Source of the DNA: Phycisphaerae bacterium
Lineage (GTDB): Bacteria > Planctomycetota > Phycisphaerae > UBA1845 > CAIVHJ01
Reading direction: 5' to 3'
Length of the DNA stretch: 64,000 bases
Assembly: GCA_022072405.1 (NCBI GenBank)
Contig: JAJVHX010000007.1
Location: forward strand, 1 to 64,000
The notes beneath the pieces were generated by a model. That model was not told the DNA's origin. It made no database searches and worked only from the letters and a program-made list of their open reading frames with translations. Shown in pieces: positions 38,793-49,314 of this stretch; the stretch's first letter is position 1, and each line of letters opens with the position of its first letter. Made by a program: the position numbers and the translations under genes.

Positions 38793-41700
38793 ATGGGAGA
38801 TTGGTGGAATCAATATCGGCGATTGCCGCTGGAGTTGCGGCTGATCACCCAGCTGGTGTGGTGGGGCGGGCTGGCGTATGGGGCGCGAATGGCATTACCC
38901 AGCCAGATCGGGAATTATCTGCTGGTCGGGGTAGTGATGGTGGTGGTGGTGCGCTATGCGGTGCTCAAGGCGCTGCAGTGGCGAGAGGCGGGGCAGGGCC
39001 GAAAACTGGATCGGGAGATCAGCGGGCAGGCGAGCGGTCCATCGCGTCGGGAAGTGGCGGAGAAGGAAAAAGAGCTGCGCACCAAGTGGAGCGAGGGGAT
39101 CGAAAAGCTGCAGCGGTCGAAGGTGTCGCTCTATCAGTTGCCCTGGTACATGATTCTGGGTGAGCCGGGGGGCGGCAAGACCATGACGCTGCTCAACAGC
39201 GGGATGGATTTTCCACTGGGCAAGGATGAGTTGCCGGGTTTCGGCGGGACGCGCAATTATAACTGGTGGTTCACCAACACCGCGGTGATTATGGATCTGG
39301 CGGGGCGACTGGTCTTTGAGCAGGAGGGGACCAGCGACCGGCAGGAGTGGGATGCGTTTCTGAAGCTGCTGAAGCGGCGGCGGAGCTGTCCGATCAACGG
39401 AGTGATCGTGGCCTTGCCGGCGGACAAGTTGATGGGCGACTCGGCGGAGCAGCGCTATGAAAGCGCGGCGATACTGCGCGATCGGCTGCGGCAGATACAG
39501 AACACGCTGGGAGTGCGGTTCCCGATCTTCTTCCTGATTACCAAGGCGGACCTCATTGCCGGTTTTACGGAGTTTTATAACGAACTGGATTCGGTGCAGC
39601 GCAATCAGATTTTCGGCTGGTCGCGGCCGGGCGACTTTGACGCTCCCTACGATACCAAGCAGTTTGGCGAAGAATTTGAGCAACTGGCCCGGCGGCTGGA
39701 TGAGCTGCGGCTGAAGTTTCTGGCTCGCAAAAGCGGAGCGGGTGAGATGGGCTGGATCTTCACCTATCCGGAAGCGTTTCGCAGCCTGCAGCAGCGGATC
39801 AACGACTACCTGGAAGTGATCCTGAGCAAGAGCATCTTTGCCGAGCCGCTCTTTTTCCGCGGGTTCTATTTCACCAGTGCGCTGCAGGAAGGCCGGCCGG
39901 TGCTGGAGGTGCTGGGCAAACATTTTTCCGAGGAGGAATTGGAAAATCTGGAGGGAGTCTTCCCGCAATCGCGGGCTTTTTTCATACACGATTTTTATAC
40001 CGAGAAGGTGGCGCGGGAGCAGGGGATGATCTTCCGATCGGCGCGGCATATTCGACAGACGCGAGTGTTGCGTCATTCGACGCTGCTGATCGGTGTGCCG
40101 GTGGTGGTGGCGATGGCGGTGCTGACCTGGCTGGGCTATGGAGCCTATCGGGAGACGGTAGCCGGTCCGCGTACCACGGTGCAAAAAGCGATAGTGATGG
40201 TGCAAAACGGCTCCACAACCGGTGCAACTGACGATCTGGCTGCGGTGGTGAAGCTCGCCCAGGAGCTGGACGCCGCAGCGGAGCAATTGCGCGAGCCACC
40301 GGCGCTGGCCCGGATCATGTTTTCCAGCGTGGGGCAGGAAGCGACTCGACGGATTCGGCAGGTACAACGGGAATTGATCGGGCAGCGGCTGATCGTTCCG
40401 ACGGTACGTTCAGTGGAGAGTGTCCTGTCGGATAGCACACACGTGCTGGCATCGGAGGAAATTCAGCCTTTTGGTCACAGTATGACCGCGTATCTGCAGG
40501 CCTTCTTTGGCAGCAGCAGCGGAGCGTGGGGGGATCTGCAAGCGGTTGAGCCTGCTGCAGGATCGACGGATGCGGCTGAGTGGATCAAGCGTTTTGGTGA
40601 CAGCGAACTGGGTGGTGATTGGCGACGGGCCATTGCGACGGATGCAGCGCGCGGTCGGAAAACGATTCTGGCGGCGGTGGGCCGGGCGGAGCAGTATTGG
40701 CAGAGTGTCGCCAATATCGAGCAGCACCCGGACTATCAATGGTGGGTGCAGGTGTGTGCGCGCACGGAAGAAGTGCGAACGAGCTATGGGCAATTATTGG
40801 ATATGGAGCGGGAATTTCAGCGGGTGGGCAGCCGGCAGCGATACGAGGAGCTCAGCCAGGAATTACTGAAGACTTTTCCACAGGTTGACGGCCATTCAAC
40901 GAATACCAGGTTGCTGGAGCGGGTACGCGAGTTGCTGTCCAAGGCCCCGCGCGACAGTCAGAGCGGTTTGATCCTGTCGCTCGATGTGCTGGTGGAAAAT
41001 AATCTCAAGTTGCTGGATGAATTCTGCGAACAGCTACTAAAGGCGGTACCAGGCAATCCATCCGGTGAGGGGCAGGTGGAATTAGCCAATGAACTGCGCA
41101 GTCGGTTGACGCAATTGAAGCAACAGGTGCGCGAGCAACTGGTCAGTACGCGCGGGGCGTTCAAGGCCCGGCTGGCAGAGACCCGTTTTCTACTGGAGCC
41201 GATGCCGGCCCAGGCACCACAACGCTATGAACTGGTGGCGGCGACGGAAGAAGTCGAACGGGTATTGCAGCAGGAGGTGGCGGCGGGGCTGTTGCCGCAG
41301 GATGAGCAGGAGGTGGAAGCCCTGTTGAGCGCCTGGGAGACCGAGGTTCGCGGGCTGATGGAGCGTACGGCACCGACGATCGACTTGCGGGTGGAAGCGA
41401 GCTGGGAGCCGGAGCGGCTCAAGAAGCTGGTCAGCACGGTTTACCAGACGCGGCGGCGGTATGAAGGACAGGCGCTGGTGGATCGTTTGGCCCAGCGATT
41501 GGAGGAGCTGCCCGAGCAGGGTTTAGCCAAATTCATGGAGAATGAGGAGGATGAGAGCCGGACCCGCACGCTGCGTTTTGGCGGATTGAAGAATCGCCAT
41601 GCCGGCTCGTTTCTGATCAGCACGGTGCGGGCCAAACAGAGTTTGCAGCAGCGGCTGGCGGAAGCGGAGCAGCAGGGATTGATCAGCGACGCCGGTTATC

Positions 41701-43064
41701 TGAACGAGCAGCTTAACGCCGGGGTGCGTAAGTATGTGGAGCATTATCTGCGGAGCTGGTCGGCGGCTTATGGCCAACAGCGTTTCGAAGTGGTGGCGGC
41801 GATGGTGCTCGATCCGCCGAAGAACTGGAGCGAATATCGGCAGTGGCTGGGTGAGCAGGGCGAGGCGTTGGGGCGTGAGCATGAGGAGTATCAGGAAGCA
41901 CTGCTCAAACACGCGCTGGAGCCGTTTCGACGTGCGGATAATACGGGTGAAGGGGAAGTGACCGCGCGTGCGGAAATTCGTCGTGAGGCAGAGCGGATCA
42001 GTTGGGCGGGGGCGGAGGCGCTGGAGCCGTTATTCCGTCGCTATATGGAAGGCGGTGAGTTGAAGAGTTCTGCTGAATTTATAAAGCAATGGTCAGTGTG
42101 GGTGCGGCAGGGACGGGAATTTCGGGTAGAGCGGCTGGAGGATCTGGAGCAGGCGTTCGATTGGCCGGTGACCCCAGCAGCAGATGAAAAGGATGATCGG
42201 CTGCTTGTGCAGTTGCAATATGTGCTGAAGATGGGACGGACTCTATTGGCCAGGGAGATTGATGAAAAAGTTCTACCGCAACTGACCCTGGTGATCGCAG
42301 CGGAGAGTAGGCCATTTGTTATTTCCGGGGGCAACTACGAAGGCGTCGATGATCAGCAGCTGCTTGGCTTGTTGCAAGAGTTGAAGAGCTGGGGCGCGTT
42401 TGCCGAACACAGCAGATTGTATGGTGACGATACTCAACGGTTTGCTGAAGTAGGGGCGCTGGCCAGCCAGTGGCTGATGCTGCTGGAACCCGATGCGCTC
42501 AAGATCAGTGTCCGAATAGCGGAAGGTAATGGGGAGATTAACGATACGGCTGGATTTGGGGATTATTACCAGGAAGTGGCACTGCGTTTGCCAGGTATGC
42601 TGAGTGAGGGAGGGGAAACCATACGGGAAATTCGTCTGTCGCTGGTTAGCGGCAGTGCAGCACCGGTTCGCGCCTGGAGTTGGCGGCAGGCTAAGCAACA
42701 GCAGAAAGCCGGCCAGATTGTTCTCGCCAATCCAACGGCTAAGGTGCAGATGTTGCCCAACGCTGTACCCGAGCCGCGTCTCTTGGCGCTGGATCATGAC
42801 CAGGCTGAGGACTATACCTTTGCACTGTTCGAATTGCTGGAGCGGCATGGCCAACCGGTGGATCCGGAGCGCCGAAAATGGCACTTGAATATCGGAGTGG
42901 AAGTCAAAGAGCTTCCGGGACTGGAAAATGAAACGGCTGATCCTGCTTTTCGAGCGGTGCAACTGGTGGTGGAGCTGGCCACTCCGGGAGTGGCTTTGCC
43001 GTTGCCGCTTGATCCTGCCCAATGGATTGACCGTGTTCCTGCAATGCCCGCCGCGCCGTGGTGA
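38793..43064 (+). CDS. tssM: Type VI secretion TssM/IcmF-like membrane protein
   Basis: YQLPWYMILGEPGGGKTMTLLNSGMDFPL, GTRNYNWWFTNTAVIMDLAGRLVFEQ, NGVIVALPADKLMGDS, PIFFLITKADLIAGFTEFY, FRGFYFTSALQEG. Confidence 0.93.
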   Translation: MGDWWNQYRRLPLELRLITQLVWWGGLAYGARMALPSQIGNYLLVGVVMVVVVRYAVLKALQWREAGQGRKLDREISGQASGPSRREVAEKEKELRTKWSEGIEKLQRSKVSLYQLPWYMILGEPGGGKTMTLLNSGMDFPLGKDELPGFGGTRNYNWWFTNTAVIMDLAGRLVFEQEGTSDRQEWDAFLKLLKRRRSCPINGVIVALPADKLMGDSAEQRYESAAILRDRLRQIQNTLGVRFPIFFLITKADLIAGFTEFYNELDSVQRNQIFGWSRPGDFDAPYDTKQFGEEFEQLARRLDELRLKFLARKSGAGEMGWIFTYPEAFRSLQQRINDYLEVILSKSIFAEPLFFRGFYFTSALQEGRPVLEVLGKHFSEEELENLEGVFPQSRAFFIHDFYTEKVAREQGMIFRSARHIRQTRVLRHSTLLIGVPVVVAMAVLTWLGYGAYRETVAGPRTTVQKAIVMVQNGSTTGATDDLAAVVKLAQELDAAAEQLREPPALARIMFSSVGQEATRRIRQVQRELIGQRLIVPTVRSVESVLSDSTHVLASEEIQPFGHSMTAYLQAFFGSSSGAWGDLQAVEPAAGSTDAAEWIKRFGDSELGGDWRRAIATDAARGRKTILAAVGRAEQYWQSVANIEQHPDYQWWVQVCARTEEVRTSYGQLLDMEREFQRVGSRQRYEELSQELLKTFPQVDGHSTNTRLLERVRELLSKAPRDSQSGLILSLDVLVENNLKLLDEFCEQLLKAVPGNPSGEGQVELANELRSRLTQLKQQVREQLVSTRGAFKARLAETRFLLEPMPAQAPQRYELVAATEEVERVLQQEVAAGLLPQDEQEVEALLSAWETEVRGLMERTAPTIDLRVEASWEPERLKKLVSTVYQTRRRYEGQALVDRLAQRLEELPEQGLAKFMENEEDESRTRTLRFGGLKNRHAGSFLISTVRAKQSLQQRLAEAEQQGLISDAGYLNEQLNAGVRKYVEHYLRSWSAAYGQQRFEVVAAMVLDPPKNWSEYRQWLGEQGEALGREHEEYQEALLKHALEPFRRADNTGEGEVTARAEIRREAERISWAGAEALEPLFRRYMEGGELKSSAEFIKQWSVWVRQGREFRVERLEDLEQAFDWPVTPAADEKDDRLLVQLQYVLKMGRTLLAREIDEKVLPQLTLVIAAESRPFVISGGNYEGVDDQQLLGLLQELKSWGAFAEHSRLYGDDTQRFAEVGALASQWLMLLEPDALKISVRIAEGNGEINDTAGFGDYYQEVALRLPGMLSEGGETIREIRLSLVSGSAAPVRAWSWRQAKQQQKAGQIVLANPTAKVQMLPNAVPEPRLLALDHDQAEDYTFALFELLERHGQPVDPERRKWHLNIGVEVKELPGLENETADPAFRAVQLVVELATPGVALPLPLDPAQWIDRVPAMPAAPW

Positions 43065-43105
43065 ACAGCATTTTATTAATCGACATCACTACTGCCGACT
43101 CGAAC

Positions 43106-43140
43106 CCGCGCGGGCTGAAGCCTGCGACTCGTTATTGAAT
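43106..43140 (+). repeat. REP-like palindrome
   Basis: cccgcgcgggctgaagcctgcgactcgttattgaa. Confidence 0.75.
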
Positions 43141-43166
43141 GGGTTAAAGAAACAGCCATCATCGCA

Positions 43167-44174
43167 GTGGAGGGCAGCGTTATGAGTCCGCTGCGCAAGC
43201 TGCTGGATCGCTGGGTGGGCGGGCCGGATGAGGGTTCGGCAGTGGGATTACTGCGGGCCTTCGGCAAGCTGCCCAGCAGCAGTGAGTTTGTGCAGGTGGA
43301 ATGCGGATCGGGTGCGGCCAAGGTTTTTGCCGAATGGATACGGGTGGGGTATGAGGGATGGGTTCGGCTGCGGGGTAGTGATAAAAGCGGAGAAATCAGG
43401 GTTTCGCGGCTGTTTATGCGTCTGTCCGGTTTTCGCGATCGCGCGGTACTGGCCGTGGTGTCACCGAGTCGTGACAGTGCTTCGCCGCCGCGGTTTTTTC
43501 CCTTCGCGCTGTATGTGCTGGTGCCCTGGGGTGAGGAGCGTAACTGGATTGAAGCGCTGGTGAAATGGAACCGGGTCTGGGAAGAGCTTGAGAAACTGCT
43601 GGCGGCGCTGGTCGGCGGATCGATGAAGGTGGGCGAGTTGCGCGGCATGGAATTGGCCATGCAGGAGCCGGCGGAACTGGAACCGGCGGACGAACTGGAA
43701 AAAATATTGCGTGGTGAGGCTTTTGGGGAATGGTGGTCGGCGCTGGCCCGCAGCCATGGCGGAGTTGATGAGCAGGCGGGTGCAGCGCTGTTGCTGGGAC
43801 TCGAGTCGGCTGGGCGGCAGGATCAAGGGCTGACGGTGCGTCTGCCGCTGGCGCGGCAGCGAGCGATCTGGCCTCAGGCGCTGGCGTGGCTGAGCTGGAT
43901 CGGGCAACAGAGCTTTTCGACGCAACCCCCGACGCTGATACGCCTGCCGGTTAATGGTGGAACGATTGATCCGACGCTGACGCTCAGCCTGCGACCGGTG
44001 GTGAGTGATGATTTTCTGATCGTGACCAGCGGTGTGGATGATTATTCCCGGGTGGAAGATTGGCAGACGCTGGTGCGGCAGGGAGGCGATACGATCGGAG
44101 TCCGCTGGCAGGCTTTTTGCCGCGCAGCGCACAGCAGTTTATGGGATTTCGTACACTTCACATCCGAAAAATAG
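43167..44174 (+). CDS. tagF: Type VI secretion-associated TagF-like protein
   Basis: AFGKLPSSSEFVQVECGSGAAKVFAEWIRVGYEGW, FRDRAVLAVVSPSRDSASPPRFFPFALYVLVPW; follows tssM. Confidence 0.75.
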   Translation: MEGSVMSPLRKLLDRWVGGPDEGSAVGLLRAFGKLPSSSEFVQVECGSGAAKVFAEWIRVGYEGWVRLRGSDKSGEIRVSRLFMRLSGFRDRAVLAVVSPSRDSASPPRFFPFALYVLVPWGEERNWIEALVKWNRVWEELEKLLAALVGGSMKVGELRGMELAMQEPAELEPADELEKILRGEAFGEWWSALARSHGGVDEQAGAALLLGLESAGRQDQGLTVRLPLARQRAIWPQALAWLSWIGQQSFSTQPPTLIRLPVNGGTIDPTLTLSLRPVVSDDFLIVTSGVDDYSRVEDWQTLVRQGGDTIGVRWQAFCRAAHSSLWDFVHFTSEK

Positions 44175-44525
44175 AAATCAATTCTGGGTGTTATTACCCA
44201 GTTGGCAATTCCCCAGGTGGGCAATTTCACTCGCCGATTATTTGCACCAAATGGCATAAACTGCTTCATTTAAATGCGTTATAAGCTCACAGAATTCTGC
44301 TGAGTATCATCGCGCTACTGATTTCACTATCGCGCATATTCTATTTCCATGCGTCTCACCCACTCCCCTCCATCCTTGCTTCTACTTCCCCAACCCGGCC
44401 TATTAACTTCACAGCTGGGTACACCACAGGGTGCGCAGCCTGAGTAGGGATAATGGCCCGCTTAAAGATCAGTTTCAATGGGGGGCGGGTTGAGAACCAA
44501 CATACCTTTCACAGGGGGATAAGTC

Positions 44526-45224
44526 ATGTCTATCCGTTACGCTGTTTTTCAGAATTCTTTGCAGGCCGGGCAGTTTTATCCGCGTCCGATCAGCGAAAAC
44601 ACGCGCACGCTGGAGACGCTGATCCGCAACATCAGCCAGAAGACCACCCTCTCTGCCGCTGATATTCAGGCGGTTATCCTGGCTTTTATCCAGGAGATCA
44701 TCGACGGTCTGCTGGATGGAGATCGCCTCAATATCGACGGGCTGGCCACTTTCAGCGTGCGGCTGTCGCAGGTGATGACGGCGATCACCGACCGCTTCGA
44801 TTTCGGGCAGGGCGGCCAGTTACTGGTCTCCACGACGGTTCATCCGGCGGTGACTTCTGCTGTTCGCTCACAAGCCACTTTCGAAAAACTGAACCTGCCG
44901 GCCAAGCAGCCGCTGCTGGTGAATTTTTTCGACGCGGCCTCCAAGCAGAGCGGTGTCTATACTGCTGGTTCCATCGGGCAGATCGCGGGTGAGAATCTGA
45001 AAATCGGCGACCTGTCTGTCGCGGACCAGGGCCTGTTCTTTATCAGCAACTCGGGCGGGACGGAAACGGCGGTGCAGGTGATTCAGAATAACGGCGATCG
45101 TAAGCTGGTCTTTGAGATTCCCAGCGGTCTCACGGGGAATCAGCGGCTGGTGGTGCGGACCCGCTATACGCCGACCGGTGCCCTGCGCAGCGGCGAACTT
45201 TCGGAGCCACTGCTGCCGGCCTGA
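44526..45224 (+). CDS. HU/IHF-like DNA-binding domain protein with C-terminal DUF4469-like Ig-type domain
   Basis: TLETLIRNISQKTTLSAADIQAVILAFIQEIIDGLLDGDRLNIDGLATFSVRLS; VYTAGSIGQIAGENLKIG. Confidence 0.75.
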   Translation: MSIRYAVFQNSLQAGQFYPRPISENTRTLETLIRNISQKTTLSAADIQAVILAFIQEIIDGLLDGDRLNIDGLATFSVRLSQVMTAITDRFDFGQGGQLLVSTTVHPAVTSAVRSQATFEKLNLPAKQPLLVNFFDAASKQSGVYTAGSIGQIAGENLKIGDLSVADQGLFFISNSGGTETAVQVIQNNGDRKLVFEIPSGLTGNQRLVVRTRYTPTGALRSGELSEPLLPA

Positions 45225-45752
45225 TACCGTTTCTGAAACCACCAAGACTCGAAGGCACCAAGTCATATCAAGTTATCAGTAAAACCAGAGGAGGCGGAAG
45301 GAATTTCCTTCCGGCCTCCTCACCTGCTATCTACGATCCACCATCCACGACTTACGATTCACTATCCCGTGTCCAGACGCTGGACAACGCCTGCGCAGCT
45401 GCTGGTGAACGACAGACGGGCAACTGGTGAACGGCTGACCAAAGCTTGATGAAGGGTTGACCAGCTGCTCGTGAAGCTTTCGCCTCATGCTAATTGATTA
45501 AGACGGTACCATTCACCTATCTTAGATTCTCTGTTGCCTGCGCTCATGTTGCTAATTTCTTGTTCTTGGTCTCTCTCAATTTCTATCCCATTCTGTGGTT
45601 TAAGAGCGTGTGTGAAAAGCGTTCCTGGGTCCAGTTATCGTCGAGGAATCATGAAGTGGATCATAACGCAACGGAGTAGGGTGGCGCGTTGTGGGAATAG
45701 GGATGGTCGTCCCGGCGCCGCTGTTGACGAAGTCCGCAAGCGGTGGTTCGCC

Positions 45753-45814
45753 GACCAGCGGCTGGTCAACCCTACGCCAGCCTTTGGTCAGTCGTTGACC
45801 AGCCGCTGGTCAAC
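45753..45814. repeat. Inverted repeats gaccagcggctggtcaac and GTTGACCAGCCGCTGGTCAAC
   Basis: Perfect 21-bp palindrome at 45794-45814 and near-copy at 45753-45770; half-sites also at 45380-45465. Confidence 0.7.
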
Positions 45815-46282
45815 CGTTCAGCAGCCCCTGCTCCGGTTCTGCTCTGCGTCGGGTCGCTGTCGCCATGATGATTATATATACTCGTCCACCGATCGCTGAA
45901 CCTTAGCTGAGTAGCAGGCGCGAGGAAATTGGCCGATACAGGCTCATTCCCTTCCCAGGCCTCAACGAAAACCGACTCACCCACTTTTTAATAAAACTAT
46001 CCGACAACGAACAATACATTACATTGTTTCCTGGAATTCAATTAACGTAAATTAAGCCCGGTATGTACCTACAAAGCATAGATTATTATGATTATTTTGT
46101 GATTATTTCTGTGTACGTTAAACTCATTTTACTTTAGTCTGCATTTGGCAAAAATATCTAATGATACTTCTACCGAGGAGTTTTTAGGTCTATATTCTTC
46201 AACCACTTGATAGCTCTTATCTACAGTTATGAATGTTAGATAAGGGATAAGAAACTATATTGCTTTTATATAGGAATAATTC

Positions 46283-47839
46283 GTGTCAGGTGTTGCGATA
46301 AATAGCCAGGTTGCCGCTGTTGGGGAACAGTACCAGGCATTGCTCGCTGTATCGACTGCGATCACCACACAGCGGGACTTGCCGGCATTGTTTCATGAGT
46401 TGGGTACGCAACTTGTCCAGGTAGTGCATTTCGATGCCCTCTCTCTCGTGCTGCACGAGGAGGACACTGACCTGATGCGGTTGCATGTCTTGAAATCGCG
46501 AGAACAGCTTTCCCCGCCGCCCGTGATCGACCTGCGTCCGGAACACGACCCCGCAGGCGAAGTCTGGCGAACTCAGCAGCCGCTTATAACCTCGAACATG
46601 GACGAGCTGCAGCGTTGGCCAAAGTTTCTAGAATGGGTAAGGCCGTACGAAGCGCAAAGCCATTGCTGGCTGCCTCTGACCACAGCGCGACAGCGGCTGG
46701 GCGCTCTGGTTTTCACGTCCAAGCAGCCCGCGACCTATGACGGATCGGACGTGCACTTCCTGCAGCTAGTCGCTAACCAAGTGGCTGTGGCCGTCGAGAA
46801 TGCTCTGGCGTTCCAGGAGATCGAGGCGCTGAAGGACAAGCTCGCCAAGGAAAAGGCTTATCTGGAGGAAGAGGTTCGAACCGAGCACCATTTCGGTGAT
46901 ATTGTCGGCGAGAATGCGGCGCTGCGCGCTATTCTCCGGCAAATCGAAACGGTTGCTCCCACGGATTCCACAGTACTGATCCTCGGCGAAACCGGTACCG
47001 GCAAGGAACTGATCGCTCGATCCGTGCACGATTTGAGCCCGCGCCAAGGCCGTACGTTCGTCAAGCTGAATTGTGCGGCGATTCCTACAGGTTTGCTCGA
47101 AAGCGAATTGTTCGGTCATGAGAAAGGCGCCTTCACCGGTGCGATCAGCCAAAAACTGGGACGCTTTGAGTTGGCCCATCAGGGGACGTTGTTCCTTGAT
47201 GAAGTGGGCGATATTCCGCTTGAGCTTCAGCCCAAGCTGCTACGCGTGTTGCAGGAGCAGGAATTCGAGCGGCTCGGCGGCACGAAGACTATTCGCGTGA
47301 ACGTGCGTGTGGTGGCCGCCACCCACCGCAACCTCATGGAGATGATTGCGGAAAATCGCTTCCGGAGCGATTTGTATTATCGGCTATATGTCTTTCCGAT
47401 CACACTGCCATCGTTGCGCGAGCGCCCGGATGACATCCCGCGTCTGGTGCGTCACTTCACCCAGAGTTTCGCGCGTCGCATGGGTCGGCGGATTGAATCC
47501 ATCCCGTCATCGGTAATGGATGCCCTGGCTCGCTACTCCTGGCCGGGCAACGTGCGCGAGCTGCAAAACGTGATCGAGCGGGCGGTGATTCTCTCTCCTG
47601 GTCCGACACTGCAGGTCGCGTTGACCGATTTGCAGCCTGTACCGATACAGCCCGCGACCCCAACTACTGCAGCGGAAGCGATTACTCTTACCGATGCCGA
47701 ACGAGAGCATATCCTGCGGGCATTGCGCGAAACCAATTGGGTTCTCGGCGGCCTCGATGGCGCTGCCGCCCGCCTGGGCATGAAGCGCTCCACGCTACAC
47801 TGGAAGATGAAGAAGCTCGGCATCACCCGCCCCGATTAG
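46283..47839 (+). CDS. Sigma-54-dependent transcriptional activator (GAF-AAA+-Fis HTH, FhlA-like)
   Basis: GETGTGKELIARSVHDLSPR, GAFTGAISQKLGRFELAHQGTLFLDEVGDI, NVRELQNVIERAVI, C-term HTH AAARLGMKRSTLHWKMKKLGI. Confidence 0.96.
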   Translation: MSGVAINSQVAAVGEQYQALLAVSTAITTQRDLPALFHELGTQLVQVVHFDALSLVLHEEDTDLMRLHVLKSREQLSPPPVIDLRPEHDPAGEVWRTQQPLITSNMDELQRWPKFLEWVRPYEAQSHCWLPLTTARQRLGALVFTSKQPATYDGSDVHFLQLVANQVAVAVENALAFQEIEALKDKLAKEKAYLEEEVRTEHHFGDIVGENAALRAILRQIETVAPTDSTVLILGETGTGKELIARSVHDLSPRQGRTFVKLNCAAIPTGLLESELFGHEKGAFTGAISQKLGRFELAHQGTLFLDEVGDIPLELQPKLLRVLQEQEFERLGGTKTIRVNVRVVAATHRNLMEMIAENRFRSDLYYRLYVFPITLPSLRERPDDIPRLVRHFTQSFARRMGRRIESIPSSVMDALARYSWPGNVRELQNVIERAVILSPGPTLQVALTDLQPVPIQPATPTTAAEAITLTDAEREHILRALRETNWVLGGLDGAAARLGMKRSTLHWKMKKLGITRPD

Positions 47840-48066
47840 CGCGCTAATCTGCTGGCGCAGGTGCCAAGTGATTGGCGCTGCTTAGCTGGCGCGCCCCGCA
47901 AGCCTCCTACAACATTGCTATCAATAACTCCTTTCTTGGGCTTCTCTTAGAAAACAAGTGGCCAGAGATTACCCTTTTGGAATATCCAATGCTCATATAG
48001 GGCGTAGAGGAGGAAACAGACGGCCACAAGATCGCCGGCGAATGAAATAAGACGAGTCGGCGATCG

Positions 48067-48372
48067 GTGGCCCCAGACTCCTTAACCGAGGTGTTTTCGA
48101 TGTTAAGAATCACGACGCAAGACCATCCGCGAGTCATCACCATCCTGCTCGAAGGCCGACTGGAAGGGCCCTGGGTGCGTGAGCTGGAACTGTGCTGGCG
48201 CAGCATGCTGGACGGCGAGAGCAGGCCAACCATTTGCGTGGATCTGACGGGTGTGACCTACATCGACGCGGCGGGCAAGGCTCGGCTGGCCCAACTGCAC
48301 GAGCAAGGAGCACGGTTCGTTGCCAGTGGCTGCGCGACGAAAGCCGTGGTGGCCGAGATAGTCGATCCCTGA
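48067..48372 (+). CDS. STAS-domain protein (anti-sigma-factor-antagonist-like)
   Basis: VITILLEGRLEGPWVRELELCWRSMLDGESRPTICVDLTGVTYIDAAGKARLAQLHEQGARFVASG. Confidence 0.85.
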   Translation: MAPDSLTEVFSMLRITTQDHPRVITILLEGRLEGPWVRELELCWRSMLDGESRPTICVDLTGVTYIDAAGKARLAQLHEQGARFVASGCATKAVVAEIVDP

Positions 48373-48390
48373 ACAACAAATATCACCAAC

Positions 48391-49290
48391 ATGCCTGTAA
48401 ATGCGCGGGCAGTCAGGAGAATTTTCATGTCAGCAAAGGATGACCCATCAACCCCGGGAAGCACCACAACAACTGCACACGCACAACTGGCCGACCATGT
48501 CCTCCGACTGAACCGCGAGTTACGCAAAGCACGAAGCCAGCTGGCCAGCTACAGTGATACACTCGTCGCGATCCAACGCTCGATTCTGCCGCAACAACTG
48601 CCCGGCGTTCCGGGCCTTGATCTGGCGGTTCGATTCGCCGATGTCGATGGCGTCGGTGGCGACTTCTATGACGTACGGCCGATCGGACCCGGTTGCTGGG
48701 CGATTATCATCGGTGACGTGAGCGGCCACGGTCCTGCCGCCGCGGCGATCCTCGCTTTGGTTCACGCCTTGGGCAACACCTTCCCCAACCAGGATGCAGC
48801 CCTTTCACCGGGTGAAGCTTTGACATTGATCAACCAGCCCTTGGCAACTCGTTATCTGGCTGATACAGGCAAATTCATGACCGCTTTCGTGGGTTCCTAT
48901 CACGTAGAAACCCAGATACTCACTTATTCCGCGGCGGGCCACCCTCCGCCGCGACTGGTGCGCGGTAACGCGATTCACCGGCTCGATGCGGTCTCCGGAA
49001 TGCCGCTGGGCATCGACAGCAACTGCACATATCGGAACGAGTGCTTGCAACTCCAGTCGGGCGACCGCCTGGTTTTGTTCACCGACGGCATCACGGAAAG
49101 CACCAATGCATTATGCGAACTCTACGGTGACGAGCGTCTGGATAGCGTCCTGCGTGATCCGGCGAGTAGCGCTGCAGAACTGCTGGGCCGCGTGGTCGAA
49201 TCTGCACGGACATTCCGGGCGGAACGACCGGCGGATGATGATGAAACGTGCCTCGTTGCGATGGTCAAAACTCTTCAACAGAACGCTTGA
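48391..49290 (+). CDS. SpoIIE/RsbU-type PP2C phosphatase
   Basis: SILPQQLPGVPGLDLAVRFADVDGVGGDFYDVRPIGPGCWAIIIGDVSGHGPAAA, LVLFTDGITESTNA. Confidence 0.94.
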   Translation: MPVNARAVRRIFMSAKDDPSTPGSTTTTAHAQLADHVLRLNRELRKARSQLASYSDTLVAIQRSILPQQLPGVPGLDLAVRFADVDGVGGDFYDVRPIGPGCWAIIIGDVSGHGPAAAAILALVHALGNTFPNQDAALSPGEALTLINQPLATRYLADTGKFMTAFVGSYHVETQILTYSAAGHPPPRLVRGNAIHRLDAVSGMPLGIDSNCTYRNECLQLQSGDRLVLFTDGITESTNALCELYGDERLDSVLRDPASSAAELLGRVVESARTFRAERPADDDETCLVAMVKTLQQNA

Positions 49291-49314
49291 GTTTGATGAA
49301 AGTGAGGTTGTGCG

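Noticed and set aside
38895-40367. 490-aa minus-strand ORF
   Set aside because: Lies entirely antisense to the well-supported tssM frame; no recognisable motifs.
47850-47890. Possible sigma-54 promoter (tggcgctgcttagct) downstream of the activator
   Set aside because: Poor match to TGGCACG-N4-TTGCA and not well placed for a start codon.
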